A stretch of 64,000 bases of DNA, taken from contig NC_030999.1 in the NCBI RefSeq assembly GCF_000149955.1, forward strand, positions 1,694,132 to 1,758,131, in the 5' to 3' direction. A model generated the notes under the pieces. The model was not told the DNA's origin, made no database searches, and saw nothing but the letters and a program-made list of their open reading frames with translations. Positions within the stretch are counted from its first letter, which is position 1, and the number at the start of each line of letters is the position of its first letter. The position numbers and the translations under genes are program-made. This document shows, piece by piece, positions 11,447 through 22,337 of this stretch. This DNA is from Fusarium oxysporum f. sp. lycopersici 4287. Taxonomy: Eukaryota; Ascomycota; Sordariomycetes; Hypocreales; Nectriaceae.

Positions 11447-12510
11447 ATGAAGAAATCACCCCTCGAGCTGGATCCAGAGGCCGATGCACTGCTCATCTTG
11501 CAGCGCCCCAACTTGCAACAGGTTCATGCAGCAAAGGAACAGGATTTGCGACATAAGAAAGAGAAGGCCGAACCGAGGACGACTGCCTCACCCCAAACCA
11601 AAGGGAAGAAGAAAAGCGGAACACCAACAGACGTCGATAAAATCACATCTCTACAACCATATCAGGAGAATGGCAATCCTAACGAGATTGAATTTCGAGT
11701 ATCCACCAAGCATCTTCGCATCGCATCACCAGTCTTTAGCAGGATGATACAAGGCAACTTTCAAGAATCGCAACCCAACGACTGGAATACCCGAGCTCTC
11801 CTGATCTTACTTGACATTATACATGGTCACCACCGCCAGGTGCCTAGAAAGCTAGATCTGGACACTATAGCACAAATTGGGTTCTTTGATCACTGGCACG
11901 CTCATCTGAACGATTGGTGGACATACGGCTGGTTGAACTTTGACAAAAGTTCAATAAGTTCTTTTGGTGAAGCCGAGTCATTGCTGTTATTTATTGCCTT
12001 GACATTTCAAAGCCCAGTGGTCTTCAAGAATCTAACAATTTCAGCAATACTCACAACGTCTGACCTAATTGAAACACATCTACCAATACCCAGTCAAATC
12101 CTCGGTATGTGCTCCTGCTCAACCCACCATATAGATAGAGTGGCTAATGTCGAGTAGATAAGATTAATCAACAGCGTATTGGACTACTCGATGAACTCTT
12201 CTCTCGGCTATATGCCCTGCAAGAAGATCTTTTCGTGGGGCGAGTTGGTTGTTCCCTGGAATGTTCATATAGACTTCTCGGATACCTGATGAAACAAATG
12301 CGGGACCAGGGTCTGCCGATGATGAAGCCAGAACAACCATTTTTGGGATTTAGTGTTACTTCAGTGGCAGACTTCATCCGTGGCATCAAGACTCCTTCTT
12401 GGTACAGCAAAAAGCAGAACGTGGACCCTTGTAAGTTGGAGAAGAGTCTTTGTTTGGACGCAGAAGGACTGGATATATCGGTAGCAGGGTTGAGCTTGGA
12501 GGACCTTTAG
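11447..12510 (+). CDS. BTB/POZ domain protein
   Basis: Two exons, 11447-12104 and 12158-12510, with a 53-bp intron (GTATGT..TAG) that preserves frame; about 336 residues. After a Lys-rich N-terminus the BTB core is visible: EIEFRVSTKHLRIASPVFSRMI (about residues 82-103) and ALLILLDIIHGHHRQVP. The C-terminal part (QQRIGLLDELFSRLYALQEDL, SLECSYRLLGYLMKQM, SPSW-like region) matches a Pezizomycotina BTB family of unknown role. BTB domains usually mediate dimerisation or Cul3 binding; a specific partner cannot be inferred. The dispersed three-palindrome repeat begins directly after the stop codon. Confidence 0.75.
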
Positions 12511-12514
12511 AGCA

Positions 12515-12790
12515 GCCCTACTACTCAAGAATTATCAGCGGAAACGCATTGCGTTTCCTGTTTTTGACCAATCACCGTCTAGCATTTTCACCCCATATTT
12601 CCCACGGTAGAAACGCATTGAAACGCGTCTCGTTTCCGTCGGCTGACCCTTGTGGAGTTCAACAACTTGACTGACTACTCCAGACCTAAACAACACCATT
12701 TATTACCATCGTTTACTGAATCTCAGGTGTCTATCATCTTCGTATAATATGTACTCAATCTCCGCCGTTTGATCCTATCTATTAATAATA
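12515..12790 (+). repeat. three-palindrome repeat, copy 1 (rearranged)
   Basis: Shares CTACTCAAGAATTA, TTTTTGACCAATCA, GTCTAGCATTTTC, ATATTTCCC and CCGTCGGCTGACCCTTGT in order with copy 2 at 29107-29410; weaker similarity continues to about 12790. Palindrome 1 (12542-12556) is AAACGCA-T-TGCGTTT. Palindrome 2 is cut in the middle and joined directly to palindrome 3 (12621-12635, one mismatch), so about 55 bp are deleted relative to copy 2. A 15-bp segment (GTTCAACAACTTGAC, about 12657-12671) is inverted relative to copy 2. Confidence 0.7.
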
Positions 12791-12903
12791 TTCTATAACG
12801 TACATGATAAGCATTTGAACCATCCAAGTATGTGAACCACTTTTCCTGCACCATTAGGTAGATATCATCATAAAAACACAACAAATCAATTAATCAATTA
12901 AAA

Positions 12904-13995
12904 CTACTCACTATATTCTTCCCCAGACATCTCAATTACTACCTGACACGTTCTTGCATTATGTCCGGACTTACCGCACACTCCACAGCGCCGAACCCCC
13001 GGTCCGACCGACTTTCTTTGACCACTACTTCTTGACGATTCTGCAACTACCTGCGCATCAACATCCATCTGATCAATTGCCTGCCTTGCTTCATCTACTG
13101 TCATTACTCCTCCCTTCCGTAGTCGGGTTCTTTTTGCCCTTCGGCACCGGCTTAGTATCTTATTTGCCTCTTGAACATCATCAAGCCTGGGTGTCAGTAA
13201 GGTAATCTTATGCATACATTCCTTTGTTGACTTCTCTAGAGACTTCATAGCTTCAATAACTGACTCTGGAGAGCTACTGTGATGTCTTCTGATTCGTCGT
13301 TCAAGGTATTCAGACTGAGAGCCAGCCTCAAGCACGGTCTTTGGCGTCTTTGAGACCCAAGGGGTTGAAGGGTTAGCGACCTCTTCAGCAGGCGTTGGAG
13401 TCCGCAGCTGCACATCAAGCTTTGAGACCACACTTTCTGGGTCTAAAGGAACAAGCCCGGCTCTTCTAAAGGCTGACTTGATATTTTTTTCGGTCATAGT
13501 AGCTTGATGCGCTGCATAAAAGGCCGGGAAGAACTCGGTCATAGAAACATGTGTTATAGAGCATCTGATCAAATGCTCAATTTCTCGACCGTAAGCGTTT
13601 TTAAGCAGGTTAAAGTACCCGACATCAAGAGGCTGGAGTAGATGAGATGAATGAGGTGGCATACAAAGCCGGATAATCTTCTTCTCCTCACAATATCTCT
13701 CGAATTCGATAGAGTGGTGACTTTCATGGCCATCAAGGATCAGAAGACGATAGCGACTGTTTGATCGCTTGGCTGTGCACCGGTCAAAGTGCTTTAGCCA
13801 CTCTAGACCGGTCTCATTATCGGTCCAGCCATTTTGGGTCGTTGCAATAGCCCAATCGCCCGGGAGGTTGCTATCTTGGTACCAATTAGCGAGGTGATAT
13901 TGGCCCGCGCCAATGATGAACGGCTGGATCGCCTGGCCTTCTGCATTGATCACCGCAAAGGAGTTACCCGATGCATCTGGCTGGGTTGTACGACA
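12904..13995 (-). pseudogene. pogo/Fot-like DDE transposase, 5'-truncated
   Basis: An open minus-strand frame ending at 12904. It is open upstream of its first ATG (13953) to an in-frame TGA near 13995. It contains the later part of the DDE_1 domain (ILDGHESHH and PPHSSHLLQPLDVGYF supply the second and third acidic residues), a basic C-terminal tail and a terminal CCHC knuckle, CGVCGKSGHNARTC. The N-terminal helix-turn-helix/CENP-B domains and the first catalytic Asp are missing, replaced by the MULE fragment. It is therefore a fragment and not expected to transpose. Confidence 0.8.
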
Positions 13996-14760
13996 TCGAT
14001 CGGATAGTCAATATGCTACACATAACCACACACCAAGCACCCATCCACTGCTCATCCTATTCTTCGAAGGCTCTCGAAGGACGATAAATCAACAATCAGC
14101 AATCTTACAAAGGCTGTAATCAGCTCAAAAGAGATTAGAACCTATATTCGACAACATTCAAATTCCATCGCAACTCAGAAGGATATCTCCAACAGCATTG
14201 CAGAAGCTCGACGATCATCTCGCTTTGGCTAGAACACAATGCATGCTCTTATTAACCAGCTAGATCAAGAAGGCTTTTGGAATCGTATGCAGGTAGATAG
14301 TGAAGGACGGGTTACAGCAGTTTTATTTGCTCATCCTGAATCACTTACCTATCTGCAAGCATATCCTGACCTTCTTCTTCTAGACTGCACATATAAGACG
14401 AATCGGTATGGCATGCCGCTTCTCGACAATATCGGCGTTGATGCCTGTCAACGATCATTCTGCATTGCTTTTCCATTCCTCAGCGGCGAAGAGGAACAAG
14501 ACTACCAATGGGCTCTCGAACGACTGAAGTCTTTATATGAGGTCTGCAATACAAGCTTTCCGTCTGTCATTATTACGGACTGTGCTTTAGCTTGTTTAAA
14601 TGCAGTTGCTATCTGCTTTCCATCTGCAGTCCTTCTATTATGCCTTTGGCATGCTAATAAGACAGTCCTTGCTTATTGTCGGCCGGCCTTTATTCAACAC
14701 CGAACAGATCCAAAGACAATCGAGGCAGAGCTTCTTAGCTGGCAAGAGTTCTATAACCAG
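13996..14760 (+). pseudogene. Hop-like MULE transposase, 5' portion
   Basis: Plus-strand frame reading HPILRRLSKDDKS, EIRTYIRQHSNSI, an in-frame TAG near 14229, then MHALINQLDQEGFWNRM, LLLDCTYKTNRYGMPLLDNIG, SVIITDCALACLNA and CLWHANKTVL. These are the conserved blocks of the MULE transposase domain in fungal Hop elements, including the DCTYKTN and TD catalytic segments. The TAG sits where relatives tend to have Gln, so a single C-to-T change explains it. The frame breaks at 14760 where a hAT is inserted and resumes at 17375. Confidence 0.82.
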
Positions 14761-14919
14761 TAGGGATGGGCACGTGCATAATACACATGTGTATTAAGCT
14801 GCTTTTTATTATAACGAAGCAGCATTTTATTCCTAATAAAAAGCGCGCTTTTTATTGCAATATTACGACCCATTTATGAAGCTGCCCATGGGCCATATCA
14901 TACAAACAACCAAGCAAAA

Positions 14920-16954
14920 TTAGGTCAATTTTTCCCCCGCTCCTTCGCTCTCTGACCCATCTTCGACCTCAAGTGTGTCCACCACTGTCTCTTCTCCGTC
15001 GGAGGCGGGTTGGTGAGTGAACTCGCCGACAACAGCGTCAACTTCCAGATTTGATGCGCAATGAATTTCCATATACGTATCTTCGAGTGTAAGCCAACCG
15101 TCTTCTGTCAAATCTTCCCAGCTGACCACCGTAGAATGATCATTGCGATGATCAAGAGGTTGATTCTGAGACTGCGTTATCCTCTCTAGCACCCGTTCGT
15201 TCATGTAGATGAACGCCAACTTGTCAGCGTTGGCTGGTGTGAGTCTGTTGCGTGCCTTGCTGTGGAGGAAGTTAACTGCCGAGAATGATCTCTCTGAGGG
15301 AACTGAATTGGCTATGGTTCCAAAGATCCGGACTGCAAGTGCAGCCAGCTTGCTGCCTTGGTTATCAAGAAGCATCCAAGCATCTAATGGAGTCCATTCT
15401 TTTGAATAGACTAAGCCTCCTGCAGCAAACCGGCCGCCCGATTGTGCTCGGAAGTGGTTAAATTCTCGAACAATATTGATGTAGTCAGCAGGATTGACTG
15501 CTGACTTAAAGAACTGCAGCACTTTCATCATCAGCTGTTCTTCAAGCTTAGTCCCGACTGTGTCAGGCCGTAATGCAAATCCCGCATAATGAATATCATA
15601 TGTCTGTTTATCCATACGGTTTAACCATACGGAATACAGCTCGCTGAAATTCACGTCTTGATGTTGCTGAGACTCGTCAAGTGCTTTCCATTCTGCTTTA
15701 ATCTCCAGCCAACGAGGGATCACATGGCCGATGTGAGCCCGATCGGCTTCTGAGGCACGCTGACGACTGTTGACAGGCTTAATTATGGCCAAAACAGTCT
15801 CTAGGCGTATCCAGAAGTGAGGGTTATTGACAGACTCCAGCACCTTTGGAAGAAGCTCGAGAGAGCCGGAGGCTAGCTCTGCCCTTACGTCAGGACGGCG
15901 AGCGTATGCTTGGAGAGGCTCTTTACAGCGTAAAACTGACTGTAAAGCATTGAACTGACTGCCCCAGCGTGTGATTACACTAAAGCGAGCAGTCAGCTAT
16001 AGCTAGGAGTCAGAAAAACTGAAAGACCCACGCAGATAAAAACGCCTTATGGTGGCCCCAAGCAGCCTTTTGTGCTTCTCTCAATCGAGCCAACTGCAGT
16101 TTCGACTTCTTGAAGAAGGTGACAATTAACGTAGCGTTTTTGAATGCCTCCTCAAAGAACGGCAGCTCTAGGATGTCCTTGATGAGTAGCTGTAACCCAT
16201 GTGAATCGCAGAGGGAAAAGAAGCAATGTTGGAATTCCTTTCTTGCTGCCAAATGCACATGAGCTTTCCTCATCACGCTATCCGTATCTGTGCAAAACGA
16301 GTTAATTCGCAAGAAGTTGCCCTTGCAAATTATCTCCAGCTCAGGATACAAAAGATCGATGTAGTGCTCAGCCGTGTGTTGAATCTGTCCTGTATCAAAC
16401 GTCTTCCAGTAGAACGCCGTACCATTTGCCACCTGTATCGAGATATTGATAATTCGATGACTTGTGATGTTGTCTGAGGCGTCAAAGATTACGTTGATAT
16501 GTTCTGCTTGGTCGAGGATAGCCTGGACTTGATTGTGGTACTGAGAATAAGTCGGGGCTAGCAGCCGCTGTACTCGGCGACGAGACGGTGGTTGCCAGGC
16601 AGTGTTTAGCTTGCTCAACAGAATCCGCATTCGTTTGGACTCAAAGAGGTTAAATGGACGGCCATCAGCAAAAATTGCTATAGCAGCAAGCTCATCAAGC
16701 ATCTGCTTAAAGGTCTTGTCCACTACAGGAAAGTGATGAGTAAGTTGAGGCTGCTGAGACTGTTGCTGCCTTTTGTAATTGGGACAATGGCGAAGTAAGT
16801 GCTTCTTCTGACGAGTAGTGCCCTTGGTTATCTCGTGGCCGCAGTGCTTGCACTTGACTCTAGAGTTCTTGAAACCCGAACTAGCGTCGGAGGCAAGCGT
16901 GATAAATTCTCGGTGGACCTGGTGATCGGCTGGCCTTCCAGGGGTTCTGGGCAT
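14920..16954 (-). CDS. hAT transposase
   Basis: Two exons joined by a 52-bp intron near 15980-16031 (GTGGGT..TTTAG), which restores the conserved block AFLSAVITRWGSQFNALQSVL. The start is the ATG of MPRTPGRPADHQVH; an upstream in-frame ATG would add 44 residues without domain similarity. A BED zinc finger (CKHCGHEITKGTTRQKKHLLRHC) lies near residues 35-57. The central region includes INVIFDASDNITSHRIINISI and the C-terminus carries the dimerisation motif SERSFSAVNFLHSKARNRLT. Length is about 680 residues, in the usual range, and no internal stop was seen. Confidence 0.82.
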
Positions 16955-17130
16955 TGTAGAAGACACACGGAGGGTCTGAAGGTAGTGGGGAGTCGAATTG
17001 AGAAGTTTCAGGGGGATACATCGACAGACGGTTGAAGGCTGTGGAGAAAAGGAGGTCGGAAAAGGACTTATATTGTTCCTATGCACTAAACCTATTATAG
17101 AAGGCGCTAAGCCTAAGATAGAAGAGGAAA

Positions 17131-17284
17131 TGTCGCAGGGTAGGCATTAGTAATCTAGCTATATGCTTTAAGTAACTGTGCGGGATGGAATACCCCGCAC
17201 AAGAGAAAACTTAAGACATCAATCAACACATTTGCTGCTGCTCATCATATTCACTCTAACCCTTTAAGCACGCTCAGTGCGACA
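17131..17284 (-). repeat. solo Copia LTR nested in the hAT
   Basis: This 154-bp segment is the inverted, diverged form of the 179-bp LTR of the Copia element at 29759-35371. It has the same TGTCGCACTGAG start, ATATGATGAGCAGCAG, GGGGTATTCCATCCC and CTGCGACA end. A 5-bp duplication, GGAAA, flanks it (17126-17130 and 17285-17289). No internal sequence remains, so it arose by recombination between LTRs. It lies about 180 bp upstream of the hAT transposase start and could supply promoter signals. Confidence 0.85.
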
Positions 17285-17374
17285 GGAAATAATGCATACA
17301 AAGCGCGTCTTGCTTTAAATATTTAATGCAAAAAGCGCATTTTATGTAATGATGCAGCATTAAATCCATCTCTA

Positions 17375-17615
17375 ATAACCAGTGGCATTTAATCATTCAA
17401 TCAGCTGATCAGGTAACCTTTGATCAGCGGGTTCAGCAGCTTGAGCAGCGATATCTACCCGCCTACGCCAATGAGATTGGATATTTCCATGCAACGTGGC
17501 TAAACCCTCACAAGGAGAAGCTTGTAAAAGCTTGGGTTGATCAGCATCTTCACTTTGGTACTGTCGTTACTTCTCGTGTGGAAGGTATTCATAGTCTACT
17601 TAAAAGCTATCTAAA
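17375..17615 (+). pseudogene. Hop-like MULE transposase, 3' portion
   Basis: Continuation of the MULE frame after the hAT insertion: WHLIIQSADQVTFDQRVQQL, YFHATWLNPHKEKLV and GTVVTSRVEGIHSLLKSYL. The conserved SRVEG block is intact. Near 17615 the frame passes without a stop into an unrelated OrsD-like segment, so the normal MULE C-terminus is lost. Confidence 0.75.
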
Positions 17616-17808
17616 TAACCCTATTTACCCGTTTATGCTTCTGTCTGAGTATCGGATTCTTGTTTGTCAGACGTGCCAATATGCTTGCTTGGCTAGAGAA
17701 ATTGCCACTCATCTTGCCAAAAAGCATCCTGGAATAGACTTAGGGACCCGATGCAAGCTGGTGGAGGATACCAAAATAGTACCGAATGTGCTACAAAATC
17801 GCCGATGA
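17616..17808 (+). pseudogene. OrsD-like finger fragment fused to MULE end
   Basis: The frame continues from the MULE into LLSEYRILVCQTCQYACLAR followed by EIATHLAKKHPGI, the N-terminal finger typical of OrsD-like (DUF3505) proteins, and then stops at 17808. The join may reflect insertion of the MULE into an OrsD-like gene or capture of the gene fragment. Only about 60 codons remain. Confidence 0.5.
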
Positions 17809-17924
17809 TGAACCGGAATATTGCTCCTGGGCAATTAAAAGCCGTGCATGGTGAGATGGAAAGAAATTCGTCAGTCAATGTGGTTTGTGTGGTGGTGATG
17901 CTGGGCGACTGTTACAAGGACAAA

Positions 17925-18012
17925 TCATTGTTATAGAGAGAAGTCACTGTTGGAAAGAAAGTTACTGTTGAAATAAAAAGTCAAGGAAATTCACTGTTGC
18001 AGAGAAAAAGCG
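17925..18012. repeat. degenerate ~19-bp tandem repeat
   Basis: Four imperfect units of about 18-20 bp share the core TCACTGTTG followed by an A/G-rich tract. No coding role is visible. Confidence 0.45.
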
Positions 18013-18629
18013 TCATGTGTTTTCCCTGTATCAATTGAGTCCAGACCCATTGTGGCTGGTGAATGTGGCGGTACCCACAGAAAAAATTCGCGTGGCGGAT
18101 TGCTGCCTGAGGTGATACGGAACCACATTCTTCCGAGTCCTAGAGGGCCTCTGATGTGTGAATGCCTGCATTCATTCACCATTCACGCACGCTCTCCTCA
18201 TTCACGTCACCAACATCACATCACACTCTGCGTTTTCCCTTTCGCAATGTTAATGTCTTCCTCAACATCTTCTTCTCTGTCGCCATCTTTACCGGAATGT
18301 CATTTCTCAGCACCATAATATAAAACATAACGACGCGACAATACCTCAAAAAACCGCTCACCAAGAGAAACCTGTGCAACGCGCTGCAGCCGTCATAAAA
18401 TTCCGGTATATACCTGCCTAACGAGTCTTGACTCCTTTGAGTCTTTGCTCCTTTTGCAGAATAGTCGGGGCTTGTAGAAGGGACCTGCTTGGGTCTTGCG
18501 GTGCACCCGGAGTCCAACAGGTTGCCTGTCTGCCGAGTCGGGTACTTCTCTTGGTCTGCGTTGTTGAGTTTGACTTTCAAACTTTCAGGTGAGTCGTGTT
18601 CTCTTTGTAAAGCTAATATAGTGATCGCC
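18013..18629. other. upstream region with probable 5'UTR intron
   Basis: No gene recognised. A GTGAGT donor about 40 bp before the ATG at 18630 and an in-frame open stretch suggest an untranslated leader intron, but this cannot be settled from sequence alone. Confidence 0.35.
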
Positions 18630-19739
18630 ATGTCGAGTATACGCATCCAAAACACGACCGCCGTTATCGAATGGGATGTTGATGATACAACACGTTCCCT
18701 CGCGACACCTGATCCGATCAACAGCACGATACAATTTACACTACGACTCGATGCGCCTACAACAAAAGGTCAACGCGGTGCCCTTTTCGAGGTCATGGTA
18801 CCCGTCAGATTCAAGGATAGAGGAAAACACGCGTCAATATACCTTCGCTTGAGCCCTTTGTTCATCAGCTCCTTTGCCTTTACCATCAAGACGGAACCGT
18901 CTGATGATATCAAGACCACCTTCTCCAACGCCGTGACATGCCTCGATCTTACACTAGAAAAGCCCATTGCCTTCCTGGCTCCCAGGTATGTGCAAATGCC
19001 AGTCACAGCTGCTCGCCTACGCTCTGGAGCAGTGCTGGATGCACTTCGAGAGCTGTCTCGTGCACGCCGTATGCGGATATACGTCAGTGAAGAGGTCATC
19101 ACCGCTGCTCAGCTCACTCTCATACAAGACGCCATATCGCAGCGCACCCTTGAACCATTATCTGGCCCCGACACCGACATCTCTCGAATGTTCGGTGGCC
19201 TTGGAGGCAAGCCAGTCCATCTTTCTCTGCCAGAAACAGTCCCAGCACTCCCAACCTACGACGACGCTGCGGCCCTCCCTCCGCCAGCCCCCCCACTCGA
19301 ACGCAAAAGGCCCCGGTCGGATAGCGACAACGATGGCGATGGCGACAAAGGTAGCAGTCGGCTATGGACAAAAGTACTACAGCTCGAGTCAATAATAATG
19401 ACCTACGTCGAAAAGCCACGAGCACAAGTCAATGTCGGGGTGGAAGAGTTGCGAACAGAGAACACGCAGCTGCGCGAGCGGGTCGCATGCTTGGAGGATA
19501 AGGTCTTGACCTTGCAGAACAAGAATGAGGAATTGGAACGAGATATGGCCATTCTGGAACAGGCGAATAAGGGTCGCGATGAAGAGGAGGACACACAGTT
19601 GATATCCATAAGCGAAGATATTGAGTCGCTGGCAAGTCGAGTGGATTGGATTGAACGTGGAAAGGATGACGAGGCGTTTGCCGACAAGATCAAGGGAGTC
19701 ATCTTTGACGAGTTGGCGGCTCGTGTTGCCGGCGGATGA
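18630..19739 (+). CDS. hypothetical protein with C-terminal coiled coil
   Basis: A 369-residue single-exon protein starting MSSIRIQNTTAVIEWDV. The first about 180 residues look like a folded beta-rich domain (VIEWDVDDTTRSL, IYLRLSPLFISSFAFTIKTE) and about 180-230 includes an amphipathic helix. A Pro-rich linker with an acidic KRPRSDSDNDGDGDKG stretch follows. Residues about 265-345 form a clear coiled coil (VEELRTENTQLRERVACLEDKVLTLQNKNEELERD, cited here by position only beyond its first part). The open frame runs 47 codons further upstream, but those lack a plausible start context. I do not recognise the family; the architecture suggests a scaffold or nuclear protein. Confidence 0.6.
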   Translation: MSSIRIQNTTAVIEWDVDDTTRSLATPDPINSTIQFTLRLDAPTTKGQRGALFEVMVPVRFKDRGKHASIYLRLSPLFISSFAFTIKTEPSDDIKTTFSNAVTCLDLTLEKPIAFLAPRYVQMPVTAARLRSGAVLDALRELSRARRMRIYVSEEVITAAQLTLIQDAISQRTLEPLSGPDTDISRMFGGLGGKPVHLSLPETVPALPTYDDAAALPPPAPPLERKRPRSDSDNDGDGDKGSSRLWTKVLQLESIIMTYVEKPRAQVNVGVEELRTENTQLRERVACLEDKVLTLQNKNEELERDMAILEQANKGRDEEEDTQLISISEDIESLASRVDWIERGKDDEAFADKIKGVIFDELAARVAGG

Positions 19740-20874
19740 GCGTCCATGTCTGACCCGCGCCATCAAACATTCTGCCGCCTAGAGGCGATAAGGCCCTCGA
19801 CACGTACAACCAAGCACAACATGTTGCAACTTGGGCAAGTTCATGAACCAGACCAGGCGAATGTGGTTACTGACACTCGAGCAACAGACGTCGAGCTGCC
19901 GATTGAGCAGGCTAACAGACGCCGATCTGTCGATTGAGCAAGGCGCCCGAATACATCACTCGACATTCTGCCACTTGCCCATTGCTTCATCTTGCATCGG
20001 CCCTTGACTGGCGATGCGACGTACACGAAACCAACAAGGACTGGAACAAACGGCCAATATCCTTCCATACCATCCATCCACGACTGTCCTGTACAACAAG
20101 ACTTTCCTTCTACCTTGTATCTATAAGGGAGGAAGGAGAAGCTGTACATGACCTTTTCGGCCTGTACAACGTGTCCTTCTCCGCGCCGATGTCAAGCTCA
20201 ACATGGAACTGCACGATTGTATGACGAGAGATGTCCAACAACCACGAGATCAATGAGTGTGCACATTGTGATGGTGTATACCCAGTCAGCTAGCGGGTTC
20301 ACCTCAACTCATGTGTGCGAGCTGTTGTCCCCTTGTTCCAATGTATCGCTTCTGTCGAAGGTCTTGCGAACAAACACCCGTCGGGTAGCAAGAGTTTGAC
20401 TTGTAACATGTTTTGTAGGACAGTCATATCAATCATCGCGTTACAGCAGATATCAAACGAGACATACACTTTCTTTGATCCTTTGTCTCGCCAGAGTCTC
20501 CAGCTCTGCATTATCCTCCCATCAACTATCAGTAAACCCCTGGCATCACAAATCCCTACCAATATCGCATTCTTGTTATGATGTCGCCATTGTATCCGCA
20601 GACAGCTCGACGCCTCCAACTCTCCACAATGTCCATCCATCGTCTATCCTCGCCATCAACTTGTACACCCGCGTTGAACAAACTCTTGTTTCGAATGACT
20701 GCAAGCAGTGATTGGGGTACGTAACAGTTGGGACACTGTTGACTGAATCATCCATCGCTCCAGTCAAGGCCTACTGTACCAAGGTTGAACGAAAACGTGT
20801 CGCATTATTCAGTTTTCGTCCGTGCCAACCTAGACCACCCTTGATTTTTGCCGATATTCTTCCGAAAAATCACC

Positions 20875-21000
20875 CGTAGATTCTACACTGTCTACATCAT
20901 TATTCCAGCTCCAAATTCAAGTGAAAAAGGACTTTGACGCGTCTTGATTGGGCCGTTATCCCTGTTTTCCTCTTTCACTTGAAAGGGGCTACTTGGCGAG
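20875..21000. repeat. small palindromic repeat family B, copy 1
   Basis: Related to 29545-29655. Both contain TCTACATCATTAT, two TTTCA..TGAAA palindromes about 55-60 bp apart, and TTGG..GT(A/T)ATCCCTGT between them. Here the second palindrome is CTTTCACTTGAAAG. No coding potential. Confidence 0.45.
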
Positions 21001-21284
21001 ACTGCCGCGACTCGACTTTCAGCGATGGCAGAGGCGCTTTATCATCTCATTGGTGCTCTGGTCCTAACCCTGGTCGCCAGTCCGGCTGCGTTTGGCCGCC
21101 AACCCCAAGGGCAAGTGGGGTTGGGGTTAGATCTGATGACCCCGGCTCGGGAAAGTCTTGGGGATGGGGTTAGCCTTAGGTGTAGGCTTGGAATAGGTTA
21201 AAAGGTAGGTCAAAAGGTAGGCTAGAAGTGGGCTAGAAATACTAGCCTAGGGAATTTAACCTTATGGTCACGAGTAAGTCCACG

Positions 21285-21518
21285 TTTGTACCCCAGGGTA
21301 CAAAGTAAGTAAATGACTTTAGGCATTTGCGTAAAGTAAGTAGAACCAGAAGTTTTCAACCCCAGGGTACAAACTAAGAGGTCATATATATATATAATAT
21401 ATATTATATATTGTTCAGAAAAGGGGGCCTATAATTTTCAACCCTGGGGTACAAATCGACGTCCACCAAGTCAAGTCTATAAGCAAAGGCAGTAAGTCTT
21501 TGTACCCTGGGGTACAAA
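21285..21518. repeat. GTACCC-palindrome cluster (MITE-like)
   Basis: TTTGTACCCCAGGGTACAAA at about 21285-21304 and its complement at about 21499-21518 bound a 234-bp segment. Two related motifs (TTTCAACCCCAGGGTACAAA at about 21354 and TTTCAACCCTGGGGTACAAA at about 21436) lie inside, either side of a TA-rich tract. A further copy is at 26579. The arrangement fits one small inverted-repeat element nested in another. Confidence 0.5.
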
Positions 21519-22337
21519 AACTGAAGTTGCCAATCTGCAATCAAGGTGACTTACATCATGATAATCTTTCCCGTCATATACATATACCGTGATATATTGG
21601 GATATGTCATACAATGCGACTACGAGGCTGTATTAGAACGATTCTTCCCGAGGGACACAGTGGACTTCAATTTACCGTAAGCCGTCAGGGTTCATGGACA
21701 TAATAAAAATGAGCTGTATATGGCAGGACTGGTATCGGGGACTACTCACATCGTCACCAGTGTCGGTGTGCTCTGTGAGGAGGCAATCGGAACAGCGAGA
21801 GTCGAGGCTGTTCATCATCATGCATGCATCATGATGCTCTTGTTGGGTAGGTGGGGGAATCCGACTTATTTATAAAATTCTGGATGACAAGGGGGCAACC
21901 CCGGCCTGTCTACGTCTCACTGGTGGAAGCCAGTCCAGGTCCAGCCTACCCTATATACAACCCGCAATAATGCGTTTGTACACTGTTTGCGTGAGAGGAA
22001 GAGAGACATAAATAGATACATATATGATACTCAGCTCACGAAGGCCAAACAGCTGATTATTATAGAAGATTGTTGTTTACTTGAAGTATATAGGAAAATG
22101 ATGGGTTCGGGGCATGAAGTGAAAACTGTTGATCCACATCATCACTTTGATGCAGCAAAGCTGATAACCAAACCAAGGGGAAGTCCAGCATAACGGCGCG
22201 GATCTCCACGCGTCGCGAACCATCGGCAACAAGGGTGACTTGACCAGGATCACGCGTTTATTTCTAGCTATTTTAAGTCAAGTCCGAGTTTTTTAAGTTT
22301 ACAATACACCCCAAAATACTTTCTAATCCTGGCTGAC

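Larger units (their letters stand above)
14761..17374 (-). mobile_element. hAT transposon (2.6 kb) inserted in the MULE
   Basis: Termini are TAGGGATGG (14761) and the inverted CCATCTCTA (ending 17374). The 8-bp duplication ATAACCAG flanks it (14753-14760 and 17375-17382). Removing the element and one repeat rejoins the MULE reading frame exactly (EFYNQWHLI). It encodes one transposase on the minus strand and contains a solo LTR near its 5' end. The subterminal DNA is rich in AAGCGC/GCTTTTTATT-like short repeats. The coding region appears complete, so the copy could be autonomous. Confidence 0.88.
19740..22337. other. long gene-free interval with short repeats
   Basis: No convincing gene on either strand over 2.6 kb. 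It holds a small palindromic repeat near 20875-21000, a G-rich tract at 21080-21190, a cluster of GTACCC palindromes at 21285-21520 and a short (TA)n tract near 21384-21412. Open frames here are short and lack recognisable motifs. Confidence 0.5.

Noticed and set aside
21080..21190. G-rich GGGTTGGGGTTAG tract as interstitial telomere or G-quadruplex
   Set aside because: There is no tandem TTAGGG array and only isolated G runs; too weak to claim.
21285..21518. CRISPR-like spacing of GTACCC motifs
   Set aside because: The motifs are palindromic, in mixed orientation with unequal spacing, and the genome is eukaryotic.
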